The notes: generated from the sequence alone by a model not told the origin. A DNA stretch of 36,603 nt from Paludibacteraceae bacterium (GCA_016292775.1 JAEDFN010000016.1:1-36603); one strand, 5' to 3'; counted from the stretch's first letter, positions 24,422-32,649 are shown. Program-made: numbers and translations.

Positions 24422-25609
24422 TTATTTTTTGAATATTAACGAAGTACAGTTACCACCAAAACCGAAAGAGTTTGACACGACACAATTAACTTGATTATTA
24501 TCAGAAAAATGAGTCACAGGAACCAATTCAAAATTATCTATAGGATTAGAGAAATTAAGATTTGGATAAAGATAACCATTCTTAACAGCAATTGCAGATA
24601 GCACAGCTTCGATACCGCCACTTGCAGCGAGAGTATGCCCGGTAAATGCTTTTATGGAACTGAAATGAGGAACCATGCTTTTGTTACCGAAAAGGCGTAA
24701 GAACGCGGCAGATTCGGAGGCATCGTTATTCACGGTTGCAGTGCCATGAGCATTGATATACGAAACCTCTTCGGGTAGAATATCGGCATTTTTCAAGGCA
24801 TTCGACATAGCCAAGAATGCCCCGGTACCGGAATCGGAAGATGCTGTTTGATGAAAAGCATCATTTGCATTAACTCCACCTGCAAAAGTACAATATTTCT
24901 CGGTATATGGCATATCATCTCTTTGCATAAGTAGGAAACCGGCTCCCTCTCCTAGATTGAGGCCGCAACGAGAATTATCAAAAGGGCGACAGATATCGGA
25001 ATCCAACACCTTAAGGGCATTAAATCCATTTAAAGTAAAGATACTGAGGGCATCGCATCCACCGGCAACGACATAATCGGCAACATTATATTTCAATAAT
25101 TTCGCAGCAAAGAGTATTGCATTTGCAGCAGAAGAGCATGCGGTACTAATATCTGACACATAGCCATTTATACCGGAGTATTCGGCAATTACTCTTGCTA
25201 TAGTACCACAATCGTGCATCTTTACATCACGAAGTCTACCTTTGTTATTATCCTTATCATATTCTTTATAAAAAAGTTCCGTAAGATCCATTCCAGCAAC
25301 AGAAGTAGCGGAAACTAATGCCACTCTTGCATTTTTAGGAAAATCTGTATTGGATAAAGCCTCTTTGACAGCCATTATCCCCAAGAGTGCTGTTCGTGAT
25401 AGATGGCGGTAAGAAGGTATAGTTAAATATTCCGACAATTCATTATTAGTGAAGTGAATTTCTCCTACCGGGAGGTTGAGTTTTGATTTAAGCACAATCG
25501 GTCGAGAAGAGATTCCCGACAAATTATTTTTCAAGGAGTAGATGTTGTTATTCACACCTATTCCCATTGCAGAAACTATCCCCAATCCGGTAATTATTAT
25601 CTCACTCAC
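24422..25609 (-). CDS. Beta-ketoacyl-ACP synthase II-type (active ketosynthase)
   Basis: A 395-aa FabF-like elongating ketosynthase with a complete Cys-His-His triad: STACSS (Cys158), INAHGT (His288) and TGHTLAASG (His325), plus the supporting Lys320 and the C-terminal NSFGFGG gating loop. It would condense malonyl-ACP units onto the aryl starter. The start is a GTG at 25609 whose bases overlap the TGA of the preceding ACP gene (GTGA), giving tight stoichiometric coupling. With the chain-length-factor-like protein immediately downstream, it is the likely counterpart of the ApeO-ApeC heterodimer. Confidence 0.9.
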   Translation of the reverse strand: MSEIIITGLGIVSAMGIGVNNNIYSLKNNLSGISSRPIVLKSKLNLPVGEIHFTNNELSEYLTIPSYRHLSRTALLGIMAVKEALSNTDFPKNARVALVSATSVAGMDLTELFYKEYDKDNNKGRLRDVKMHDCGTIARVIAEYSGINGYVSDISTACSSAANAILFAAKLLKYNVADYVVAGGCDALSIFTLNGFNALKVLDSDICRPFDNSRCGLNLGEGAGFLLMQRDDMPYTEKYCTFAGGVNANDAFHQTASSDSGTGAFLAMSNALKNADILPEEVSYINAHGTATVNNDASESAAFLRLFGNKSMVPHFSSIKAFTGHTLAASGGIEAVLSAIAVKNGYLYPNLNFSNPIDNFELVPVTHFSDNNQVNCVVSNSFGFGGNCTSLIFKK

Positions 25610-25863
25610 TTTGTTCTGTTTTTATCAATATATTCAGCTAAAGTTTTAACGGAGTAAAAAATCGGTTTAGCTTCTACGCTATTAGCCAATTTAATTCCAT
25701 AATATTTTTCCAGAATAAGGATGATTTCCAAAGCATCTATAGAATCAAGGCCCAAACCGGAGCCAAAAAGAGGTGCTTCGGCATCGATATCTTCGGGAGT
25801 TAAATCTTCAAGGTTCAGTTCTTCGATAATATATTTCTTTAAGTCTGTAATTAATTGTTCCAT
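25606..25863 (-). CDS. Acyl carrier protein
   Basis: An acidic 85-aa four-helix carrier protein. The phosphopantetheine attachment motif is GLDSIDALE, with Ser41 as the modified residue. It begins 1 base after the stop of the fused ketosynthase gene and its stop overlaps the start of the second ketosynthase. Its position between two ketosynthases makes it the presumed chain-carrying ACP of the pathway rather than the fatty-acid AcpP. Confidence 0.93.
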   Translation of the reverse strand: MEQLITDLKKYIIEELNLEDLTPEDIDAEAPLFGSGLGLDSIDALEIILILEKYYGIKLANSVEAKPIFYSVKTLAEYIDKNRTK

Positions 25864-25864
25864 A

Positions 25865-27628
25865 TTATTTACTTAATATTTTTAGATTAACATTCCAATA
25901 ATTATCATTTTTAAATCCACGCATTTTCTCCAAGTCTGAATTTGCATTAATTCGGCTCTCATCCATCGGCATTTCAGACGCGATTTCTTTATCACACCAG
26001 CCGCAAATAACGATATCCGCTTTATTAAGACGGAGTAGCTGTTTTGCATAATACTCCGATAAGCCGGTATTAAAATTTTCGATAAAAAATGTGTTATCAC
26101 CTTTAATTTTATTCTTAATACAAACTTCGCCAACGGCAACATTTGGCAAAGTATAGACAAATATGGCCGGAGAAGCCCCTTCTTCAAGGTGTTTATCTAC
26201 TATTTGTTGATGCTGAATATCGGCTTCTAAGGAAGAAACTTTATTTGACATAATGATAGCAACACGGCGGGGATTGGCATTAACGATTTCAGGGCATTGT
26301 CGAATAATGTTTTCCGTAGCGATAAAGAGTGCTTTCGATAGGTCGCTCATCTTATAAAACTTCATATAAGAGAGATTCAATTGTTTATATTCTTTACGAA
26401 TAAAATCTGAAAAACATTCCGAAGAATTTGGTAAAGAATATTGCGCCAACACTTTAATATTATCTTCACCACCTATTGAAGCATTTGGTTTTTCTGCGTT
26501 GTTATATGCATTAACCGGGTTTTTAACCAATACAATAGCGGCGTTGCAACCACCGAATCCGGAGGCGGTTTTCAAGCAAATATTAACATCGGTATAACTG
26601 CGATTAGCATCGGAGACATCTAATTTACACGGAGTACCACGTTTTTCAAATCCTTTAGTAGCAAAAACGATATTGTTTCTCATTTGGTAAATACAAAGGA
26701 TAGTTTCCACTACACCGGAAGCGCCGAGAGTGTGACCGATATAACCTTTAAAGCTATTGACAGGCACGTTTGACAAACAACTCCATTGGATTGCTTTACT
26801 CTCCATCTCATCGTTATACAACGTTGCCGTACCATGCATATTTACATATTTCACATCGGCACCAAGCACTTCTGCATCATTAAGTGCCTCTTTCATAGCG
26901 TAATAAAGTCCGTCACCGGTACGAGAAGGCCCTGATATATGGTTTGCATCATTAGTTACAGCACCACCTTTAAGCACTATCAATGGTTTCGAGGCCAGAT
27001 TGATATCTTTTGTTAACAATACCGCTCCACAAGCTTCACCAAGAGAAAGACCATCACGATTCGCATCATAAGGTTTACACGGTTTATTACTTAATGATTT
27101 AAAAGAGCGAAAACCTTCGACAATAAATTCGGATAAGATGTCGCAACCGACAACGACAACATTTTTAATAGTATCGTCGGATGACATCAAATTCTTAGCT
27201 ACAACAAAAGCAGAAACGCCTGATATACAAGCATTCGATATTACAATAGGCTTTCTTTTAAATTTTAGATAGTCGGCTATTTTTATTGCAGAAGTATACA
27301 AGAAGCAATTATTATCAATAACTGCGGTATTATTTTCGAGGAGATGTACATTGCCCTTTGTTGTAGAAATTACCAACAACGTATCATCATCAATGTCGTT
27401 TTCTGTAGGTAAAACATTCTTAATATTCTGAATAATAAGAGATTCGAACTTGGTAAAATTTACCTTCGACGTGATATTATCAAAAGCACGAGCAGGAATT
27501 TCCCCCACTACTGCATTATATTTCTCACTGTAATATAATCCACTTTGATTATTTTCGATAGCATGAATGGTATCACATTCATTACCCAAGGCGGTTACGA
27601 GAGAAGTATTTCCGATAAAGCAAAGCAT
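25865..27628 (-). CDS. Ketosynthase fused to a pseudo-ketosynthase domain
   Basis: A 587-aa protein. Residues 1-370 form a full beta-ketoacyl synthase with triad SNACIS (Cys134), VNMHGT (His265) and YIGHTLGASG (His299) and the ASGFGG loop (355-360). A linker (about 371-395) leads to a second, partial domain (about 395-560) resembling the N-terminal half of a ketosynthase: VAIIMSNK (456-463), then GASPAIFVYTLPNVAVGEV (484-502), matching the region around the active-site strand but without a catalytic cysteine. It therefore resembles a ketosynthase with a built-in chain-length-factor half. It may be a second condensing enzyme (ApeR-like role) or act on the first extension of the aryl starter. 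Confidence 0.83.
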   Translation of the reverse strand: MLCFIGNTSLVTALGNECDTIHAIENNQSGLYYSEKYNAVVGEIPARAFDNITSKVNFTKFESLIIQNIKNVLPTENDIDDDTLLVISTTKGNVHLLENNTAVIDNNCFLYTSAIKIADYLKFKRKPIVISNACISGVSAFVVAKNLMSSDDTIKNVVVVGCDILSEFIVEGFRSFKSLSNKPCKPYDANRDGLSLGEACGAVLLTKDINLASKPLIVLKGGAVTNDANHISGPSRTGDGLYYAMKEALNDAEVLGADVKYVNMHGTATLYNDEMESKAIQWSCLSNVPVNSFKGYIGHTLGASGVVETILCIYQMRNNIVFATKGFEKRGTPCKLDVSDANRSYTDVNICLKTASGFGGCNAAIVLVKNPVNAYNNAEKPNASIGGEDNIKVLAQYSLPNSSECFSDFIRKEYKQLNLSYMKFYKMSDLSKALFIATENIIRQCPEIVNANPRRVAIIMSNKVSSLEADIQHQQIVDKHLEEGASPAIFVYTLPNVAVGEVCIKNKIKGDNTFFIENFNTGLSEYYAKQLLRLNKADIVICGWCDKEIASEMPMDESRINANSDLEKMRGFKNDNYWNVNLKILSK

Positions 27629-27639
27629 AAGGATACGAA

Positions 27640-28728
27640 TTACAGTTTACAAATCATTAAAGAATGCCCCATACCGATACCATCAATAATTTTCTCCACA
27701 GAAAGGCCGGCTTTTGATACACATTTCTCCATATCGCCTGAGTGATACATTTTGCTATTACCATTAGCCATTGCGGTAAAATAAGGAGAAGTGAGTGTCA
27801 GGCAATATGCAGCGGTTTCGTATCTCTGTCTATCCCAGAAAGTTTCCATGATATATATACGGCTATTTTCCTTCATAGATTTCTTAGCTTTTGAGCAAAT
27901 CTCAATAATTTCATTTTCCGAGAAGCAATCGAGGAATTGTGACATCCAAATAACATCGAATTTTTCGTCAGGGAATACGGCATTACTATCCAGCAAATTC
28001 ATTGGATAGGCATGAATTCTATCGGCACCATTTTTCCCTTTAATATTATTTTTCATCATCTCTAACTGTGTTGGAAGATCGAGAATAGTAACTTCAGCGT
28101 TTTTGTTATAATCAACGCATCTCAAAGCCCAACGACCTGTATTACCGCCTACATCCAGCAAAGTGATTTTATCCTCTTTAGTTGGGAAAACAATGCCGAG
28201 GGCTTCATTAAAAGCGCCGTCAGAGTAAAAATGGTCGAAATCGAACCAATATTTCTGTGCCTCTTGAGGCAAAGAAGAGAGACCCTCATAAATCGTTTTC
28301 CAATCACCGAAAACCTTAAGACCTTCCGGTTTTCCATTTTGCAATGCTTCATCAAGATAGTAAAGACCATTATAATTCACATAATGGTTGAAGTTCATAT
28401 TTACACCAACAATTTTATCATTGATAAGAAACCATCCCGTTTTTGTAATAAAGAATTTATCGTTCTCCACAATAACAGTACCAATAGAAAGAGAAGCCTC
28501 GAGGAGAACTTTTATTGCATATTCCGACATTTTTATTTTCTCAACAATTTGGGATATAGTAAGACCATCGGGATTTTGGTAAAGGAGATTAAGAATACCA
28601 TACTTCACCATCAAACGTGAGATTTGAAAAACCACCGGAGCAAAGGCTATTTCTTGTGCATGACGCTGTGCTTGAGCAGCACTATTTTGCTCTTTTGAAT
28701 ATATTTTTAAAGAATCTGGAAGTTTCAT
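27640..28728 (-). CDS. SAM-dependent methyltransferase (O-methyltransferase type)
   Basis: A 362-aa methyltransferase with an N-terminal winged-helix/dimerisation region (about residues 25-110, including DGLTISQIVEKIKMSEYAI) and a class I catalytic domain with motif I LLDVGGNTGRWA (about 190-201), the acidic ILDLP (about 215-219) and DVIWMSQFLDCFSE (about 254-267). This two-domain layout is that of dimeric small-molecule O- and C-methyltransferases acting on aromatic substrates, such as caffeate or polyketide O-methyltransferases. It may methylate the aryl head group; aryl polyenes and flexirubins carry methyl or methoxy groups there. Part of the operon: 10 bases downstream of the acyltransferase gene and 11 before the ketosynthase gene. 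Confidence 0.83.
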   Translation of the reverse strand: MKLPDSLKIYSKEQNSAAQAQRHAQEIAFAPVVFQISRLMVKYGILNLLYQNPDGLTISQIVEKIKMSEYAIKVLLEASLSIGTVIVENDKFFITKTGWFLINDKIVGVNMNFNHYVNYNGLYYLDEALQNGKPEGLKVFGDWKTIYEGLSSLPQEAQKYWFDFDHFYSDGAFNEALGIVFPTKEDKITLLDVGGNTGRWALRCVDYNKNAEVTILDLPTQLEMMKNNIKGKNGADRIHAYPMNLLDSNAVFPDEKFDVIWMSQFLDCFSENEIIEICSKAKKSMKENSRIYIMETFWDRQRYETAAYCLTLTSPYFTAMANGNSKMYHSGDMEKCVSKAGLSVEKIIDGIGMGHSLMICKL

Positions 28729-28738
28729 AATAACTATA

Positions 28739-29620
28739 TTAATTCCAATATTTATAAAAGTTAAACCATTGATAAGGATATTTATTTATCATAGAAGTCA
28801 ATACCGATAAATAACCATCAGCTATAGAAGAAGCGGAATATCCTTCTGTTGATTTAAATTCATAAAAATAAAATTTATAAGACATATTCTTCTCTCTTAC
28901 AGCGAAATAGAATACCACAGGCACTTTACATTTTTGAGCAATAAGGAAAGGACCTTTAGGTAAAGACACTGTTCCTCCCAAACATTGTTTTTCCATTATT
29001 GAGGAGTTATCAATAAATCTATCACCATTAAAGCAGACAAATTCTCCGTTATTTAGTGCAACTTTCATTTGAATAAGAGCCTCGATAGTATCGCCGTTAG
29101 TAGAGATAATATTAAAATTTCTATCAGCTATATTCTCTTCAATATGTTTTTTTATTTTTTCGTGTTCGGCATCAAACATCACCACATGAATTTTCTTGCC
29201 ATATTTACCGAAAAAAGAAGATCCTGCTTGCCAGTTACCAATATGTGCACCAATTAGAACAACCCCCATACCGCTATTGATAATAGAAAGGAAACGCTCG
29301 TAATTTTCGAAAGAGAAAGAGTACTTATCCGTTAACCCGGCATTAAGAGCTAATTTATCAATAAGCACTTTACCGAAATTATAAAAATGAAGATAAACAT
29401 GAATGATAGAATTAATTCTTGATTTCTTCAATATTTTTCGGCTATATTGCCAAGAAGCAGCGGTAGCTTTAGGAGCAAAAAGAATAAAATAAAAGATTAT
29501 CAATGACATAAACACATAAGATGTACGTATTCCGAAAATTTTCACGCAATGGATAAAAAAGGAATATCCAAACGCACCTCCGCGTGATTTACCCGTCCAT
29601 CTTTTATTATTATTTGTCAT
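28739..29620 (-). CDS. LpxL/HtrB-like lysophospholipid acyltransferase
   Basis: A 293-aa inner-membrane acyltransferase of the LABLPAT (LpxL/HtrB) family. A membrane helix at about 33-52 is followed by the catalytic region GAHIGNWQAG (124-133) and by FNGDRF (about 195-200), SLPKGPFLIAQ (about 217-227) and a C-terminal YPYQWFNFYKYW typical of the family. The usual HX4(D/E) motif reads His126-X4-Gln131, so the acidic partner is replaced; activity may be altered or depend on another residue. In aryl-polyene clusters such enzymes are believed to attach the polyene or a fatty acid to the lipid anchor. The start overlaps the ACP stop (TAATG). Confidence 0.82.
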   Translation of the reverse strand: MTNNNKRWTGKSRGGAFGYSFFIHCVKIFGIRTSYVFMSLIIFYFILFAPKATAASWQYSRKILKKSRINSIIHVYLHFYNFGKVLIDKLALNAGLTDKYSFSFENYERFLSIINSGMGVVLIGAHIGNWQAGSSFFGKYGKKIHVVMFDAEHEKIKKHIEENIADRNFNIISTNGDTIEALIQMKVALNNGEFVCFNGDRFIDNSSIMEKQCLGGTVSLPKGPFLIAQKCKVPVVFYFAVREKNMSYKFYFYEFKSTEGYSASSIADGYLSVLTSMINKYPYQWFNFYKYWN

Positions 29621-29865
29621 TACGCATTTACTTTTGTTGAAATCAAGTCGTATAGCGAATCAAAAGAGGTAACTTTTATCAACTCCTCTTTTGAAAATTT
29701 TACTCCGAAATTAGTTTCAATAATAACGATTAAATCCACCATATCCAAGCTATCTAACGACAGAACACTTTTAACATTTGCCTCCGGAAGAAATTTATCT
29801 TTAGAAATTTCAAATTCATCTTCCAAAGCTCCATTTATTATAGAAATAACTTCTTGTTTTTGCAT
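29620..29865 (-). CDS. Acyl carrier protein
   Basis: A second ACP of the cluster, 81 aa from the ATG at 29865. The frame stays open to a start at 29895 that would overlap the lyase gene by 20 bases and add ten non-ACP-like residues, so the internal ATG, 10 bases after the lyase stop, is preferred. The attachment motif is SLDSLDMVDL with Ser39. It is clearly different in sequence from the ACP at 25606-25863, suggesting separate tasks, for example starter loading against chain elongation. Two ACPs are also usual in characterised aryl-polyene clusters. Confidence 0.9.
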   Translation of the reverse strand: MQKQEVISIINGALEDEFEISKDKFLPEANVKSVLSLDSLDMVDLIVIIETNFGVKFSKEELIKVTSFDSLYDLISTKVNA

Positions 29866-29875
29866 ACTAAAAAAA

Positions 29876-31405
29876 TTATACATCAAAGCCCTCAATATTT
29901 TTTAAATAGCTTTCAATCAATTGAATATCCTTATATTTTGGGGTATCTTCAACAAAAACCGGAACTAACTTTCTGATATCATCGTATAGTGAACGAGTAT
30001 CTACAGAGAGTTCGTTTTGAATTTTCAAACAATCTACAGCCTGCACCAAAGCCAACATATGAATAGCCATTACTTGGAAAGCATTCTCGATAACATGTTT
30101 GCATATTAAAGCCGAGTTTGTTCCCATACTTACAATATCTTGGTTATCATTATTATTAGGTATAGAATGCACATACATTGGGTTTGACAAAGTTTGCGAC
30201 TCTGCTGTTGTAGAAGTGGCGGTAAACTGCGAAGCTTGCAATCCATAATTCAATCCGAGCACACCGAGATTAACAAAAGGCGGTAAAATACCGTTTATTT
30301 TATCATGGAAAAGGTAATTCATCTGACGTTCAGCAAGCATCGTAAGTTTAGTAACGGCAATTTTTAATTTATCCATTTCAAAAGATACATAATCACCATG
30401 AAAGTTACCGCCATGATAAACATTATTGGATTGCGGATCGATAACCGGATTATCGTCAACAGAATTTAATTCATTCACAACCACCTTTTCGGCATTGGAT
30501 ATTTCGTCGAGGATAGGGCCTAATATTTGTGGTATACAGCGTAAAGAATAATAAGGTTGAACTTTATGGTTAAAGAAAGAAGTATCATTTTTACGATAAA
30601 GTTCGTTTTCTCTTTTAAGCAAACGGCGGCTACCGGCAGCTATTTTTCTAAGTTCTTCAGCAATAATTTTTTGTCCTTGATGAAGCTTCATATCGTTCAA
30701 AATAGGGGACATAAAATCGTCGAAAGAAGAAGCAATCTCATTCATCAAAACCGAGGCGCGAGTTGCAAAAGAGAGTAATTTTTTTGCCAGAATGATATTA
30801 ACCAATGAGATACCAGTCATTACAGCAGTACCATTAGTAATTGCAAGCCCCTCACGAAGGTGAATTTGCAGAGGAGTAATTCCTAACTCTTTAATAATCT
30901 GAGATGTATTATACAGTTTACCCTTGTAAAACACTTCACCTTCTCCAATAAGGGCGAGAGCGATATGAGATAGTTGCACCAAATCGCCACTTGCGCCAAC
31001 GCTACCATGCTGTGGGATGAAAGGATATATATTATTATTGAGGAAATTAAGCAATACTTTTACTGTGTCGATATGAACGCCGGAATGAGCTTGTACAAAA
31101 GTCATAAGACGAGAAATCATAGCTGCTCTTACGTACAATACGGGCAAGGGCTGACCGGCGCCGGTAGAGTGACTGCGGATGATGTTATATTGTAATTCCA
31201 TCAAGTGTTTGTCGTCTATCCTCCATTGAGCCATAGGTCCGAATCCTGTATTGATGCCATATATAACCTTCTCCGCAGCAAATTGTTGAAGGAAATAAAA
31301 ACAATTATTTATCTCATTTTCAACACCTTCTGCCAAACTCAAATCTTCTTTCGCAAATAGTAGTTGTTCGAAATCGGAGAGAGATATTTTATTTGAAATA
31401 ACCAT
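29876..31405 (-). CDS. Aromatic amino-acid ammonia-lyase (HAL/TAL/PAL family)
   Basis: A 509-aa MIO-dependent lyase that eliminates ammonia from an aromatic amino acid. The cofactor-forming Ala-Ser-Gly is at 138-140 within GSVGASGDL; other active-site parts are YGINTGFG (Tyr49), NGTA (Asn191), YYSLR (285-289) and GGNFHGD (332-338). The substrate-selectivity pair is Ser78-His79, as in histidine ammonia-lyases. The glutamate typical of histidine lyases in NQEDHVSM is instead Gln422 in NQDIVSMG, as in tyrosine and phenylalanine lyases. No other histidine-degradation gene is nearby, and it is the first gene of a ketosynthase/ACP operon. A flexirubin-type role making coumarate or cinnamate starter is therefore inferred. 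Confidence 0.87.
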   Translation of the reverse strand: MVISNKISLSDFEQLLFAKEDLSLAEGVENEINNCFYFLQQFAAEKVIYGINTGFGPMAQWRIDDKHLMELQYNIIRSHSTGAGQPLPVLYVRAAMISRLMTFVQAHSGVHIDTVKVLLNFLNNNIYPFIPQHGSVGASGDLVQLSHIALALIGEGEVFYKGKLYNTSQIIKELGITPLQIHLREGLAITNGTAVMTGISLVNIILAKKLLSFATRASVLMNEIASSFDDFMSPILNDMKLHQGQKIIAEELRKIAAGSRRLLKRENELYRKNDTSFFNHKVQPYYSLRCIPQILGPILDEISNAEKVVVNELNSVDDNPVIDPQSNNVYHGGNFHGDYVSFEMDKLKIAVTKLTMLAERQMNYLFHDKINGILPPFVNLGVLGLNYGLQASQFTATSTTAESQTLSNPMYVHSIPNNNDNQDIVSMGTNSALICKHVIENAFQVMAIHMLALVQAVDCLKIQNELSVDTRSLYDDIRKLVPVFVEDTPKYKDIQLIESYLKNIEGFDV

Positions 31406-31450
31406 ATCAAAATATGTCTAAAAAAATCTTTACAAAACAGTATTTCTTCG

Positions 31451-31458
31451 CAAAGGTA
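31451..31458 (-). promoter_or_regulatory. -7 box for the biosynthetic operon
   Basis: TACCTTTG on the minus strand, 45 bases before the lyase ATG. The nearest TTTG (31486-31483) is 24 bases upstream, beyond the 19-21 usual spacing, so the promoter looks weak or needs help. It is the only perfect -7 box I noticed at the head of the operon. Confidence 0.6.
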
Positions 31459-31559
31459 CAAAAAATATATGACATAATAAGACAAAATAAATAACAAAAG
31501 AACGTAAGAATAAGAATATTATTAGGCAAATATTTACCCAAAAAAAAGAAGAATCATAA

Positions 31560-32264
31560 TTAGAGGGAAAAATTCACTACACCCTCATCATTTAAGCTAA
31601 GATACATACCTTTTTTAAACGACAGTATAACATGGTCTAAAAAGTTCAACTGCAGTATTTTAGCTCCTGCGAGAAGGTCTTTTGTAAGCATAATATCTTG
31701 GGAACTTGGTTTTAAATTACCGGACGGGTGATTATGGCAAGCGATAAAAGAAGAAGCCTCGTGTGATAGGACGTATTTAAAAATCATTTTTGGGTCGACT
31801 AAAACCGAGGAGATACCACCGGTATGGATTCTTTTACAATGAATCACTTCATTACGTCGATTTAGACATATCACCCAAAACTCTTCGACATTGGAATTAG
31901 CTATTTTGCTATACATTAATTCAGCAACATCAGAGGCGCTTCTAATAATAGTGACATCATTTGTTTTACTATCTCTACGCAAGCCAAATTCGAGTGAAGC
32001 GAGCAAATTCATAGCTCTAACAGGACCGACACCATCTATTTCGCACAAATCTTCAATAGTTTTTCTACCTAATAAATCGAGATTATAATTTGCGGATTCA
32101 AGTATTTCCTCAGCCACCTCTACTACATTTTTATTTTTAATACCGGAGCCTAACATAATAGCGAGCAGTTCGGCGTCAGTAAGGCTTTCAGGACCATTAG
32201 CAAGGAATTTTTCACGGGGTTTATCTTGAACATTCCAATCTTTTATAGGGGATACTTTTTTCAT
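31560..32264 (-). CDS. radC: RadC family JAB-domain protein
   Basis: A 234-aa protein of the RadC/UPF0758 family. An N-terminal helix-hairpin-helix region (about residues 60-95, with EIDGVGPVRAMNLL) precedes a JAB1/MPN metalloprotease-like domain with the zinc motif HNHPSGNLKPSSQD (His177, His179, Asp190) and an upstream Glu (about 127). Despite the old name, a DNA-repair role is not established; JAB-domain peptidase or nuclease activity is possible. It is not obviously linked to the biosynthetic operon, which starts 154 bases downstream with its own promoter box. Confidence 0.92.
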   Translation of the reverse strand: MKKVSPIKDWNVQDKPREKFLANGPESLTDAELLAIMLGSGIKNKNVVEVAEEILESANYNLDLLGRKTIEDLCEIDGVGPVRAMNLLASLEFGLRRDSKTNDVTIIRSASDVAELMYSKIANSNVEEFWVICLNRRNEVIHCKRIHTGGISSVLVDPKMIFKYVLSHEASSFIACHNHPSGNLKPSSQDIMLTKDLLAGAKILQLNFLDHVILSFKKGMYLSLNDEGVVNFSL

Positions 32265-32271
32265 ATAGCAA

Positions 32272-32311
32272 ATAAAAAAGCTCTAATCTATTAAATAATA
32301 GAAAAGAGCTC
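32272..32311 (-). terminator. Terminator of the tRNA-Glu/rpsT unit
   Basis: On the minus strand a stem GAGCTC.../GAGCT with an inner paired CTATTA/TAATAG segment, followed by a T-rich tract (TTTTTTATT), 43 bases after the rpsT stop and just before radC. Confidence 0.78.
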
Positions 32312-32353
32312 TATCTTTCAACTATGAATAAAAAACTTTACTTCTAAGTATAA

Positions 32354-32608
32354 TTAAGCCAATCTATTCACGTGCAAAGTCAATTTAGATTTCAAATTGC
32401 TTGCTTTATTTTTGTGAATAATATTACGTTTTGCAAGTTTGTCCAACATAGAACTAACTTTAGGGAGCATAGCAGAGGCTTCGTTTTTATCAGAAGAAGC
32501 GCGTAATTTACGCACTGCATTACGAGCAACCTTTGCATAGAATCTATTTTGCAAACGACGTTTTTCAGTTTGTCTTATTCTTTTCTTTGATGATTGATGA
32601 TTTGCCAT
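32354..32608 (-). CDS. rpsT: 30S ribosomal protein S20
   Basis: An 84-aa, very basic protein with the hallmark start MANHQSSKKRIRQ, NRFYAKVARNAVRKL in the first helix pair and KASNLKSKLTLHVNRL at the end, matching S20 over its full length. S20 binds 16S rRNA at the bottom of the small subunit during early assembly. The gene begins 41 bases after the tRNA-Glu gene, with no separate promoter box in between, so it is probably co-transcribed with the tRNA. Confidence 0.97.
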   Translation of the reverse strand: MANHQSSKKRIRQTEKRRLQNRFYAKVARNAVRKLRASSDKNEASAMLPKVSSMLDKLAKRNIIHKNKASNLKSKLTLHVNRLA

Positions 32609-32649
32609 TATTACAACAAATTTATTTCCTTTATTTACTAAATAACTAG

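Noticed and set aside
29876..31405. Histidine ammonia-lyase (hutH) of a histidine-degradation operon
   Set aside because: No hutU, hutI or formiminotransferase gene nearby, the histidine-lyase glutamate is Gln422, and the gene is the first of a ketosynthase/ACP operon.
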